The notes below the pieces were generated by a model, which saw only the letters and a list, made by a program, of their open reading frames with translations, was not told the DNA's origin and ran no database searches. 64,000 nucleotides of DNA, taken from contig JAAOMT010000076.1 in assembly GCA_016748015.1 (NCBI GenBank), positions 1 to 64,000 of the forward strand, given 5' to 3'. The DNA is from Geosiphon pyriformis (Eukaryota; Glomeromycota; Glomeromycetes; Archaeosporales; Geosiphonaceae). The translations under genes and the position numbers were made by a program. Positions 46,011-57,287 of the stretch are shown here, one piece after another; positions within the stretch are counted from its first letter, which is position 1, and each line of letters opens with the position of its first letter.

Positions 46011-48745
46011 TTTTTTTTTTATTACGTTTAATGAGTGTAGTCCAAATGCGACCTAGTACTATACATTAATCAAATAATCTAAACTAGAAGCGAATCATGT
46101 ATTTCCACATATAACCAGCCATTCAGGCCAATTAGAACAACACTAAACACCTATATGAATGGAGACTACATCACAAATACCTGAAAAAAACAAACAAGAT
46201 TTGCGAAACCCGAAACCAATACCAACAGCATCAGCAATACCCAACAATCTAACCATGCTAGAAGAGAACACCATAAGAAAACTGGAGACCAGAACAGAAA
46301 TAAAACCATCATGTGGAATTAGCCCATTCTTCTCCATAAAAGCCCAGTGTTTAGCGTGGACCAGCCAAATATTATCCTGAAAAGACACACAAAACCTGCA
46401 TACAAAATCCACAATATTAGAAACTGCAACCATAGAATCTATAAAAACTGACAATGACTCCTGATACCAACCACCGAAAACAAAGCCCTTATACAGAGCT
46501 GTACTAACCGCAGCATCTGCAATGCAAATAGACAGCAACTGGGAAACACATGAAGAAGACCGGACCAAATCAAAATAAGCCTCCCAAGCCAACGCATGAG
46601 CAACAAACAACTGAGCACGACCTGCAGCATCAAATGGACAAAAAAAAATATGGTCTGAGACCTCAATGTCACCACAGAACAAACACACCACACTGGCATA
46701 GCACCTATCATACAAATGCTTCCACACAGCAACAGAAAGCTGATAATGAAGAGCCTTCATAAAGTAAGTCTGTAAGCCAGCAGTACATCTATTAATAAAA
46801 CCCAAAACCAAATGAGAGTCTGGATGCCATACCAAAGAGGACCACAACCAATCAATATTAGCATGCAAACTGACTGGGACAACTCATGAACCAGAACCAA
46901 CCTTCCAACATGCACGATGAACTAACCAAAAAACATTGCGAACAAAATGCCTAGAATTACCAGAAACTGCAACACCACCAGCCTTCAGAAACCTCTCACT
47001 AACCAAATGGGGCAGGTACCAAGCAGAAAAAGTAGTATCTTTGGCAAGCACATCAGCATGCTCATTGTCCAGAATGCCTGAATAACCTTTAACCTTAATC
47101 CAATTTACATCTAAATTTTTCTGACGAATGACATTGGCAATGTGGTGACACTCAATCCAACAACAATTTCTGAAGTCCAAACCAACCAACAAAGACTCTG
47201 ACCTACATGCATCCAAAGCTGCCTGGCTGTCTAAAAACAGGTTAACCAAGTGAAAAGGAGGAATACACTCCAGAGCCAGAACAATAGCCTGCAATTCCAT
47301 TAAAGTAGAAGAAACCAAACCAGACACACTCACACCCAAACTTAAAACAATGTCCTCAAAAAAAACAGCAGTACCAGTCTTTATGTCAACAGTACCCAAA
47401 TTACACAGAGACCTATCCATATACACAGAAAGATGGTCAGCACCAGCATTTGACAGATCATTACAAATGACACCAAAATCAAAAAATTGACAAACATCAA
47501 AAGGGTCAAGAAATTCTGCATGCAAAGAGCAATTGGAAGAAAAAGTAACATCATCAAGAAAACAAACAGACAGGTTAAACCAAAAGAGAACTGGGCCATG
47601 GAGGTCCAGTTTCTTCCAATGCTTGAAGGTCTTCCAAGCAAAAACAATACCATTCTGGTCATGGAGCTGTTCCATGAAGGTGATACCATATCGCTTGAGG
47701 GAAAACACACATTTAAAAAAAACCTTCTCACCAAGAACACAGGACATTGGGGTACCATCTCGAAGACAAAAAGCATTAGCCAGAGAGCCACCCAAAGATA
47801 AATCACACCCAGAAAAAATATGAACCACATCTGCCAAAAAGTTATTCAAAGGGCTAATACTAACACGAACTGGAAACAACAAAGGGTGATGAGGATGCCA
47901 GCTAAGAACCTGAAGGTCATGAGATCTATAAGAAAACAGACAGCCCAAAACACCAGCAGAATTCACAAAAGCAACAACAGATGCCAGTTTGCTCTCAGCC
48001 TGAACCTGTTTAAAAGTCTTTAAATTGTACAAAGAAGGATGATAAAGTGCATTATTGGGAAAGTTAAGTGGAAGCCCAGATTTAGATTTCAAACCCTTGT
48101 GAATCAGAGCATTCCATTTATTATACACATTGACTGAAATGAAACTGAATTGAGTCCTGTAGCCAACAATAAAAAAGAGAACTGAAAACACCAAATAAGC
48201 AAATTGCTTATCTGAAATTGCCTTTTTCAAAATGAGATTGACAAAAAACTGAACGTCCAAATGCGTCTTAGCCAAGCTGGGCCTTGAAAGACCTTCAGAA
48301 AACAAAAATATGCCCAGATAACGATGAAATTCCCTCTTCTTGGCAATAGAAATAGGCGAGCCACTGACAGTCAAAACTGGATTAACAACCCAACAATTGA
48401 TGAGAATGGCCACAGTTTTGTTGTTGTTAATTGAAATGTTATTAAACCTGAAAATTTCACTAGCAATATTAAGAATATATTGAGTAGCAGCCTGACTGCT
48501 ACCAACCCAAATCATATTATCAACAAAAACACCAGCAACCAGAAACAAAGTTAGCCCACTCTGAGATTCCACACAGCCAGTTTTGGAGACAAAATAAGAA
48601 ATCAAATGGTAACCACACATACTTTCCTGTTTTCTAATCTTATACAAGAGCAAATTATAAAATATACATCAAAGAAATGGCGAAAAAATCTCATCCTGAT
48701 CCAAACCATCATGAACATAGTAACCATTAGTCAACCCAAAATCTG
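46011..48745 (-). mobile_element. LINE L-g, youngest LINE copy, 5'-truncated
   Basis: 2.7 kb on the - strand, ending in an A-run (T-run on +). It begins inside RT (DFGLTNGY). Candidate target-site duplications flank it: TTTAAAAAATTTT (45998-46010) and TTTAAAAAATATTT (48746-48759). With only two stop codons in some 870 codons and a much higher GC content than other copies, it is the most recent LINE here. 5' truncation is typical of target-primed reverse transcription. Confidence 0.9.
46143..48744 (-). pseudogene. LINE ORF2 of L-g: RT (partial) - RNase H - zinc finger
   Basis: Partial RT: FVDNMIWVGSSQAATQYILN (second catalytic Asp changed to Asn), INNNKTVAILIN, PISIAKKREFHRYLGIFL. RNase H: LSVYMDRSL, MELQAIVLALECI, NLFLDSQAALDA and NEHADVLA supply the D-E-D-D set intact. 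C-terminal finger CLFCGDIEVSDHIFFC (C-x2-C-x7-H-x4-C), typical of zf-RVT. Stops: a TGA near 48672 (Trp in the family) and a TGA near 46866 (Arg, CGA-to-TGA). It would nick and copy target DNA if whole; here it is dead. Several long frames on the opposite strand (46159-48023) are shadows. Confidence 0.88.
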
Positions 48746-49118
48746 TTTAAAAAATATTTGAAAAAAAAATAGAAATATTTAAAAAAAATGCTTTTATACC
48801 TATTTTTACAATTAAAAAATCTTTTAATTATTATAAAAAAATAAATATTGTTTTTTTATTAAAATTAAAAAAAAGTTTTTACAATATATAATAATTAAAA
48901 TTAGTATTAAAATTTTTTAAAATCCATAATTTAACACAATATTTCCAAATTATATGTGAAAAAAGAAAATTTCACTTTCAATTAATATTTATCCCATCTT
49001 TTAAGATCAGCCGATGATGAAAATGGCCTTCTTGTGTATCCTTAAAAATTAGAGTTTAGCCCATCACCTTAATTTTTCGATCGTCTTGACAGCATACCGC
49101 CGTTACCTTAAGTTTCAG

Positions 49119-49187
49119 GTGGGAAATAAATTAAAAAACCAAAAAACATTACTCCTACCCTTTGACACTTATTTCCCACTTAGGAGT
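49119..49187. other. interleaved inverted repeats
   Basis: Arm A GTGGGAAATAA (49119-49129) pairs with TTATTTCCCAC (49169-49179). Arm B ACTCCTA (49151-49157) pairs with TAGGAGT (49181-49187). The order A-B-A'-B' is the topology of an H-type pseudoknot if transcribed. No known RNA family recognised. Confidence 0.35.
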
Positions 49188-49928
49188 GGTGAAATTTAAA
49201 ATGTATTATCTTCATTGACATCACCTGCTTAACCTTGTTGAAACGAATATCCCTAGTAAGTAGTAAATCAACTCGTAAGGCATGAAAGCTTCAAGCTTTT
49301 AAAAATATTTCTTTGCTTATTATTAGCAAGCTAGCATGATAAAACTAAAAGGAGTTTATGAACAAGTCAATAATTCATGAACTTAAGAACACTTAATTTT
49401 TTAAAAAACGAATGAAACTTCACTCGCTTTTGAATATAATTGGCTGATGTGGCAGGCTTAGATTTTAACTAGCGCTCTGCATGCCTTTCGGCTGAATATT
49501 TTAGTTAGCTGGCAATACTAACAACCCCAAATAGCATTTAATGGCTTCATCTCAACACCTTTCCGAGGAAACTATTATTCGATTTCATAATCTATCAACT
49601 TCCCATAACTTTCTCCGAGAATCGATAAACCATTTTTACTGATTAGATTTGCTTTTCTGAAACGATCGATTCTTTCAAAATCCACGTTCCAAACCTGTGG
49701 ATTTTGATGAAAATATAAAAGAAACTAATTCCATGATTCGTCGGTAATTTTATCAAACGATTAACAGGAAGGCAATTTATACCTCACATGTAAAATAGAA
49801 ATCATTACAACCAATACCCTGAGAATTTTGATGATGAATTGAAACACTCCTAATCACGAGCATTTAAAAATATTTGTGTTGAAAATTAATTTGAATAGGC
49901 CGCACAAGAAAAAAGTGACAAGGGTTCA

Positions 49929-49959
49929 AATAAATCCCAAGCATAGCTTGGGTTTTATT
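49929..49959. other. strong hairpin palindrome
   Basis: CCCAAGC-ATA-GCTTGGG (49936-49952) is a perfect 7-bp stem with 3-base loop; after one T-T mismatch six more A-T pairs extend it on both sides. It lies about 420 bases downstream of the AT-hook gene's stop. Confidence 0.5.
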
Positions 49960-49972
49960 GATAATCCTTTCT

Positions 49973-49987
49973 GGGAGGGGGGAGGGG
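49973..49987 (+). other. 15-base G-rich run
   Basis: GGGAGGGGGGAGGGG, starting 14 bases after the hairpin. It is exceptional in this AT-rich window and could form a G-quadruplex. No function is known. Confidence 0.45.
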
Positions 49988-50374
49988 TTCCTATCTACAG
50001 ATAAATGGGGTTAACGTCTATTAGGGCAAAGCAAAAAGAAAGAATTACTTTTCAAAAGATTGCTAATCTCAAAAATAAATCAATAAAGAATTCGTTCGGA
50101 TAGTATTGATTTTAATCAAACGGCATTTTTACCACCAGAGTAGCAAAAGAGTGAAGAGAACGTAAAGTTACAGCTGGATAGAGTTCAGAGGTGGCTTCTT
50201 ATTTTTCGTCTTAGTTTTAAATGGAAAAAACAATGTTAAAATAGATGCTCATATGCAAATTTAAAAAATCCCAAGATCAAGTAAAAACTTATTGCAATTT
50301 TCCTTCAAAATCAATCGGAGAATTTTCACTAACTCTCATTTCATTATACACAAACCCTCTATTATTTGATTTTC

Positions 50375-51492
50375 TTAAAGGCTGTCTTGCTCCCGATATA
50401 ACCGCCTTTTTAGTGTCGCCCAGCGATTAAAACATTTGGCCGCATCACGGTTGGGTATTCTTCCGGCAATATCAGTCCATGGCGGAGTAGCCAAACTCTC
50501 AAGTACACTATCAATCAGGATTTGATCTTCATCAGGCGTCCATCCTTCCGGATTCAGGTTACGATTGATATTGGATGTTGATGCATAGGTATTTCGATCC
50601 AAGTCATGCGGATAGCTTGGACTCCAATCAAGAGCTGGCTTTCTCGGGCGACCTGGACCCCGTCTTCTTGGAGTTGAATTAGGTGATGTAAACTTAGGAG
50701 GACGTCCACGTTTTGCTGTAGCGTTCTTAGCAGGACGTCCACGCTTTTTGGGTGTTCCGTTTGTATTAGAGGTAGGCGCTGATGCAAATTGCGCAAAAGG
50801 GGTCGATTCTTGAGGACTAGTTTTAGTCGGACGCCCTCTTTTCGATTGAGGCAAATTTTCGCCAGTAGCTAAACTATCAATTGCGGCTAATTCTTCACTT
50901 GTCTGTATATTTTCGTTGGTGTCTAATTCCTCACTTTTGGGGACAATTGAAGCTTTCTGAACTGCCGAAGGTTCAGATGAAGGAATGGCCGAAATACCTT
51001 TACGTGGCCTTCCACGTTTTTTTGGAGCATTTCCATCAACGGCAAAAGATAGAGCGGTAGCTGATCCTTGACCAATCGGGGAAGATACCGATAATGGATC
51101 AAAAATACTTGGTAGCGCAGTTGATGTTATTGCATTTCCCGCTGGAGAAGCAAGATTACTGGGTCCTGAAGGAATTACGGTTACGCCAAATGGAACAGAG
51201 GATGAAAACGATGGGTCAAGTTGAGCTTCTTGCTCAGCAATTTTAGAGTTATCCATTTTATTTTTCCTTTTAGGATGGTATTCTGGCTGTTTTTGTGTAT
51301 TTGTTTTAAAAAAACAGTATATTTTCATGTTTTTAAAAATTATTTTTTAGTCAAATTTTTTGAGTAAATAACTTTAGAAACAATAAATACCCTTTCTTGG
51401 TCTTGACCGTTTTCTCCAACTTGTTCAGGGTTTCCAAACGTAAACTCCAATCTATTATGACTATCGTCATTAGGCGTGTGCTGCTGAGCCAT
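50375..51492 (-). CDS. AT-hook / Myb-SANT nuclear protein, two exons
   Basis: A predicted DNA-binding nuclear protein. Exon 1 (51492-51391) encodes MAQQHTPNDD to GQDQER; a 104-base GT-AG intron (51390-51287) leads to exon 2 (51286-50375), which joins in phase at PEYHPKRKNKM. Total 337 residues. Five AT-hooks with GRP cores lie at about residues 123-131, 183-189, 214-221, 226-232 and 241-250; AT-hooks bind the minor groove of AT-rich DNA. A single Myb/SANT domain follows (about 282-330) with three Trp at 283, 304 and 323, the normal spacing. Ser/Pro/Thr-rich linkers separate them. A start at the internal ATG in exon 2 (51328 or 51256) is possible but the spliced start is better. No lesion. Role as chromatin or transcription factor is inference; I do not know the orthologue. 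Confidence 0.85.
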
Positions 51493-51715
51493 GAAGCGAC
51501 GAAAAATGAAATCTTCTCGACAAGATTGAAAGTAATGAAAAGAAGTTTTATAATAATATTGGTATTCTCTGGATTTTCCCGTGGAATAAATATTATTTAT
51601 AAGAACATATTATATTTGTGGTTGTTTTTAAAATGTGTGCATCATTGTTGTTTATCTTAGTTGCCATCAGTCTTTTATCATTGCACGGCCAATCGATCAT
51701 TTAATCAACCAATGG

Positions 51716-51746
51716 TTGGTAGCCGGGGTGTTATTGCGGCTACCAG
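51716..51746 (-). promoter_or_regulatory. hairpin and CCAAT box upstream of the AT-hook gene
   Basis: GGTAGCC (51718-51724) and GGCTACC (51738-51744) form a perfect stem with a 13-base loop, about 225 bases upstream of the gene's start. A CCAAT is next to it (51709-51713). 51493-51840 otherwise holds no gene. Confidence 0.35.
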
Positions 51747-51840
51747 TTTAGGTCATACAGCTGGACCCCTAAAAATTATTCATGTTTTACGATAGTATGC
51801 ATGGATTTCCGACTAGCAGCAAGTTTGTGTTTCTATAAAT

Positions 51841-52495
51841 AACTGAGTTTATGAAAGTAGTCTTAATTTTTATATTTTCATTGTTGCTATTAATGAAAAA
51901 TATTTATTGCAATTATTATAAAATTGATTTTATCATAAAAATAATATTATAATTTAAATTTAATAACTTTAAAATTTGTAATTGTTATTTAAAAACAAAA
52001 ATTACATATAAAAATTTATTAAAAAAATTATTATAACATTAATTTATAATTTATAAATAAAAAATAATAATTAAATATTACAAATAACAATTTATAATTT
52101 TAAATATATTAAATTATTAAAAAATCGCAATTATATTATTTACAAATTTAATATAACTATATTTTTATTTATTTAAAAAAATTTAACATAAAATAAAAAA
52201 GTTTTTTTAATTTTGTAAGTATAATTAATACCAAAATAATTTTTATTTTTTCCAATTTTTAAAAATATCTTCAAAAAAATTAACAAAATAATATTATTAT
52301 TACTTAGTTAATTAAATATTAATATTATAAATAATATTATATCAAAATATCAATATATTAAAATATTAAAAATGTTAAAAAATATTTTAAAATATTAAAA
52401 AATAATTAAAAATTTTATAAAATACTAAAATTATTACAAAATATTTCATATTAAAAATATATATATACAAATAATATTAATTAAAACTTTTTGTT
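51841..52495. other. extreme AT-rich spacer
   Basis: Nearly pure A/T with short ATATTA-type repetitions. No gene, RNA gene or alignable transposon seen. Confidence 0.5.
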
Positions 52496-54161
52496 TTTTT
52501 AATTTTATGATTACAACCAAAACAAAAAGTAAAAAAGCTGCAATTAATATCTTTTTTTTAATATCTTATAAAGTTTTAATCAGAAAAGTTCTCTCTATTA
52601 TAGAAACAACTAAACAGAATATTTTAGAAGCTTTCTTCTTAATTAGTAATAATAAAAAGCTGTTTTTAGTGATTATTAAAGCATTTTTTCTATTTTTGGC
52701 TGGTTTTTATCAATTAAAGTTTTTTCAAAAAAACACATTTAAGTTAGTTTTAGTGTTGTTTTTACTTCTACCAAGAGCCTAAAAGTTTTTAATAGTAAGT
52801 TAATTAACAAGTTAGTTTTTTCAATTATTGCTATTATATTTGATGTCATTAGTACTACTTTTTTAAAAATAGCCAAAAAGACCAAGAATTTCAAAAAGTA
52901 AGAACAATTACTTGCTTTTAATATTATTATACTAAACTTTTTTGTGGTTTTAGATAAAATCTCTATTATATTATCTAATATATTATTTAAGATAAGTCAA
53001 GATTAACTACTGACTGTATTGCTAAATGTGATTTCTTTTAGCAAATTATTGCTGATTTTAGAAGCAAAATAACAATCTTCTGTTTGATTATCTGTTTTTG
53101 AAAACTGAGCTAATCAAATAAAAACTGATTTATCTTTTTTTTTGGTTTCTGATACTCTTACTATTGGTACTTAGGAAACTATTTCTAGTTGTTAAAAATT
53201 TACTGAATAGATAGTCTTTAATCTAATGTTTGATGTTATTTTTAAGATCAAATTAACTTATATTAAGACTGTTTTTTAGTCTATACATGGTTTTTTGAAT
53301 ATTAAATCAGTATTAAAAAACAATATAAAGCTTTTTTATATGGAATTTGTTTTTTAAAAGTCTTTAAAAACTGTATTTTTGGTTAAATTTACAAGTTTTG
53401 TTTATTTGACTACTTTTAAGATTACCAAATTTTTGGTAATTTCCAAGTTTGGTTCTTTTTCTGCTGTTATTGCTTTGTATAATATATTTTTGAGTGTGTT
53501 TACTGTTATATTAAAGACAGTATTTGGTGTTTTTAGTAAAATCACTTATATAGTACTGCAATTTGCTAATGTTTGACAATATATTATTATTTATTTTAAA
53601 GAGTTAAATATTGCTGTATCTGCTTTAAATTATTAATTAGTATTAATGAGCAAAAATAATATTAGAATCTTTTTTTTGGTTAATTAAAATAAGATTATTT
53701 TGTTTTATGATAAGTTTAAAACCAAGTTGGTTAACTTTTTTTTTGGCTGTATTGTCTTTGAAATCAGTAATATAATCTCTTAGGTTGGTAATCAGACTTG
53801 TTTTATTCTTTACTTTTTTAATTTTGGTTATTATTTCTAGTTTGTTTTAGTTATATTTAAATTTCAAACTAATTTGAATACTGCAATAGTTAAAACTAAT
53901 ATATTAAAAAAATGCTGTATTTAATAAGAAATTCTTAGTTGTTAGGACTATTTTAAGTATTAAGAAATAAATTATTTGACTATAGATTGTATGATGTTTT
54001 CACCTCTTTTTTTCAAAAGTCTCAAGATTTTTAAGATGTTTATATTATATTTTATCAGTATTAAGTCTTATGTTAAAGCTTTTGCTTTTTTGAGTTTTTT
54101 TTATTTTTTATTTTTGATGACTTTTGTCTTTTTTTTATGACTGTTGGTGTTTTTTTAGTGT
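52496..54161 (+). pseudogene. ORF1-only LINE NL-c, 5' two thirds
   Basis: Starts at the family's N-terminus: ATG at 52507, MITTKTKSKKAAINIFF. FLAGFYQLKFFQKNTFKLV follows, then IKLTYIKTVF, SIHGFLNIKSVLKNNIKLFY (53230-53345), the RRM-like region at 53379-53576 (VIALYNIFLSVFTV), and the segment after the knuckle (near 54040). It is cut at 54162 by the LTR of Gypsy G4. At about 53340 it shows the unoccupied version of the G2 insertion site. Many stops. Confidence 0.75.
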
Positions 54162-55061
54162 TGTTATTAGAGGTTTTTGGTCTTTTTTTTTTAATGTTGT
54201 TAGTGTTTATTTATTGTAAATTCATATTTTTTGAAAACTATTAGACTTTCAATAACTGAATTTATCTTCAAATTATCTCTTATAATTTAAACTGCTAAAC
54301 TTATAAGTAAAATAACCAATTTTATGCCAGTTATTTTATATAATTATATTGTATTAATATCAACTCTTTTCCAAGAATTATTTGTTTAAAAGTTCATTAA
54401 ATTATATAGTTATTTTGCTGTAAAAGTCAATTTTTTTACAGAAATTTTGTCTGTAAATTACTCTAATAATTATAATAAAAAAAATAAAAAAAAATAAAAA
54501 AAATAGGATTTTATTAAAAGAATTGTTTTTGGTTTAAGCTTGAAGTTATTAATAGATTACTAAAATTAGTAGTTAATCAATTTCAAAATATTAATTTGGG
54601 TTTTGGAAAATGTTAAATAAAAATATTTAAGAATTGGTTTTTAAAGTATATTTTATTTTTGAATTGTACTAATAAAAATTAATTTAAAGTAAGATATATT
54701 TCTTAAAAAGCAAAGCTCTTCTTTTATACAACTTATTGTAGTGCTAGTTTATAAACTTAAACTTTTTTTTGTTCTGATTTTGACAAATTAAAGATATATT
54801 TCAACAAACTATAAGTTGTTTTTACAAACTATAAATAATTCCAATAAACTATTAAAATATTTTATAAATTTTTACAAATTTTAGTGAATTTTTGAATATT
54901 ATAGAGTTTAGAATATTGCATAATTTAATTATCATAATTGTGTATTTTACAAATTAGATTATTAATTGGATAATAATATTTGATAATTTGATTAACTAAT
55001 AAGTAATAATTAAAATAATAATAATATATGTTAATTAATAACAAAAATTCTATTAATAATA
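54162..55061 (-). repeat. 3' LTR of G4
   Basis: Aligns with the other LTRs over its length; on the - strand it begins with a decayed TGTTA-type end near 55061 and ends TAACA at 54162. The TATA region (TATAAAAG on the - strand) is near 54724, preceded by the degenerate 20-bp array. Confidence 0.8.
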
Positions 55062-56225
55062 TAATCTTCTCTTTAAGATTAAGCTCTATTAAAGTCCAAA
55101 TACTATCTGTAATATCAAAATAATAATCTAAAATAATTGAAATAATTTGGTTTAAAAATTGTTAAAATTTTAGTTTTGTGAATTTGCCAATATATTAAAT
55201 TTTTATTGGTTAAAGTATTAGATTTTATAAGACGTTTTTACAAGTATTAAATAAGTTATAGAGTTTAAAAGCTGTTCTAAGTTTGTAGTAAGTGTTTATT
55301 GATTTAGCTATTTTTTTGAAATCATTGTAAATTTATTTTTATATAACTTTAAGAGTGAGATTGGTTGCTTTAAGTTCCAGTTTTCATTTATAAAATATTC
55401 TTTCAATATAAAAATATCTAAAAATAAGATTATAATCATAACTTTGCTTATTAAAACACAGTTAAAACTTTTGTTAAGTTGTGGTATTTGGTAAAATGTT
55501 AATAGAAGTAAATAACAGATTTTTTTTTAAAGCTTGCTTCAAAAGTTTTGGCAATTAAATTTTTTTTTTTGCTTTAATAAGTAAAGTCCAAATACTGGCT
55601 AGTTTTATACATCAAGGAAATGATTTATACTAAGTGTAAATCATGTACTTTTTACACATGACTAGCCACTTGGGTCAATTAAAACAACACTATGTAGCTA
55701 TATGAATTGAAACCAGATTACCTATATTAGAAAAAAAGAAACCAAACTGGTAAAAGCCAAAACATATGTCAAAAGTTTCATTGATGCCAAGTAATTTAAC
55801 CACACCAGCAGAAAGTTCCGAAAACAAACTAGAAACCAAAATAGGAACCAAACTGTCAAGAGGAATCAACTTATTCTTTTCCATATAGGTGTGATATTTA
55901 GCACAAACTAACCAGATATTCTCCTGAAAAGCAAGACTAAGAGAGTGCACAAATCTAATAACTTCCAAATTAGCAACCTTGGAATTTCAGAAGACAGACA
56001 CAGCTTCGCAAAACCAATCATCAAAGACAAAGCTCTTATAAAGAGCCATTGAATTTTAAAAGAACTTTTTGTATTCTTTCTGTAAAAGTAATAATTTTGA
56101 GAATTATTTTTTATTAATATTATAGTTTTTTTTTGAGTATAATTAATTTGATTTTTATTAATCATTATAAATAAGTCAAAAAATGTTTTCAAAGTTAATA
56201 TTAATTTTTAGGACATTTGTTAAAT
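55030..56225 (-). pseudogene. ORF3 of G4, split by a LINE
   Basis: Same frame as ORF3 of G1 and G2: LTLKTFFDLFIMINKNQINYT (read in parts at 56060-56200), YYFYRKNTKSSFKI, and after the LINE the KLKF.QF.NQIISIILDYY end. The nested LINE L-h occupies 55564-56047. Stops are transitions. Confidence 0.65.
55564..56047 (-). mobile_element. LINE L-h, 484-bp insertion in ORF3 of G4
   Basis: Minus-strand LINE 3' end with T-run at 55564, 3' UTR, and the ORF2 C-terminus (FQENIWLVCAKYHTYMEKN, LSAGVVKLLGI, 55690-55968). It is 5'-truncated at ALYKSFVFDDW. It is bounded by a 10-base target duplication ATT(A/G)AATTTT at 55554-55563 and 56048-56057. Confidence 0.88.
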
Positions 56226-56411
56226 GTTTTGGAAAATAATTATGATAAAAGTAATTAAATTTGAGACTAAATTTTGAAAAAAAATTTGAAAAGAAAAATA
56301 AAGAAATATTTTTGGGTATTGAGTTTTTTTATATCTTTTTGGTTTTGGGTTTTTTTTGTAATTATTTACTATTTTATTTTTATGTTTATGTATTTTTAAA
56401 ATAATATTAGA

Positions 56412-57150
56412 TTAAATATTCAAGTTTGGTTGTTGTTCTATTATTACTGTTAATTTCAAATTTTGGTGAATATTTTTAGAATTAATTATAAAAAAAAATG
56501 TATACTAATTTGTAAAATTAATGATTTTGAATTGTTTCTGAAATAATAGTGTTTTAATTAATTTTTATGTGCAACTTTTGCTAAAATTTTGTTATCAAGT
56601 CATAATTTATATGATTTATTGTTTAGTATTTTATGAATATAAAATAGTTTGTCTTATTTATTTTTTATTTTTTCACTCTATTGTTTTTTAGTCTTAGTTC
56701 TGTGTAAAAAAACTTTGTTTTTAACTTTAAATTTATTGGTAATTGGTAGCAATTTGTTGTTATATCATTTTTTTTGTTGAGCTTGAAAATGTTCAATATA
56801 AATAGCTGCTATTTGTTTTTTTCTTTTCAAAATACTAAGCAAAATATAGGCTTTTTATTAAAGTATCTCTTAAAAATTTTCTTTATTAATTGGTTGTATT
56901 GGGTATGTTTTTACAATAAAATTAATTGATAATGTTATTGTTCTTCCATAGATTAAATTAAAAAGTATGTGTTTTGTAATATTTTGTTTTAGTATTTTAT
57001 ATATTAATAACATTAATGGAATAAAAATATCCCATTTCTGTTTAAAATCAGTTGAAACTTTGGCTAATAATTTATACAATATTTGGTTAAAGTGTTCTAC
57101 TAATCTATTTGTTTGGGAATAATAAAGTTATAATAAAAATTTATTGAATA
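56412..57150 (-). pseudogene. integrase C-terminal part of G4
   Basis: LVEHFNQILYKLLAKVSTDF (57080-57115 and on), KQKWDIFIPLMLLIYKIL, then TYPIQPINKENF (56870-57079), followed by a decayed C-terminal tail ending in a TAA at 56412. It matches G2 36013-36750. Confidence 0.8.
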
Positions 57151-57287
57151 TATCTTTCTTTTGTCAATTTTTTGGTCATAATAAAAGTAAAGATTTATCA
57201 AAAAATTAATTAGTCTTTTTTTCTTTTCCTCTTTATATCTCTTTAATTATTTTTTTCAATTTATCTCTTTTTGTTGTAATAAAACTA

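Larger units (their letters stand above)
48760..50374. other. single-copy intergenic region
   Basis: To about 48990 it is AT-rich; from there to 50374 base composition resembles host DNA and there is no transposon homology. No gene is supported. It contains the structured stretches at 49119-49187, 49929-49959 and 49973-49987, and a short AAAGCTTCAAGCTTT palindrome near 49287. Confidence 0.5.
54162..57150 (-). mobile_element. Gypsy fragment G4 (3' LTR, ORF3, end of pol)
   Basis: Minus-strand Gypsy remnant: LTR 54162-55061 (about 900 bases), ORF3 (interrupted by LINE L-h), and the C-terminal part of integrase. It stops near 57150 inside the integrase sequence that corresponds to PLSLPYHPQTNG, where LINE L-i begins. 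No 5' LTR is present on the far side. Strongly AT-shifted. Confidence 0.85.

Noticed and set aside
46159-48023. Plus-strand frames inside LINE L-g (73, 70, 104, 96 and 67 codons)
   Set aside because: They are antisense to a clearly conserved ORF2 and show no recognisable domain.
51256-51328. Start of the AT-hook protein at the exon-2 ATGs
   Set aside because: A spliced upstream exon (51492-51391) joins in phase with good GT-AG borders; the frame before PEYH is intron-like and Phe/Lys-rich.
51716-51764. A tRNA-like structure upstream of the AT-hook gene
   Set aside because: The stem does not fit a cloverleaf and lacks A and B box sequences.
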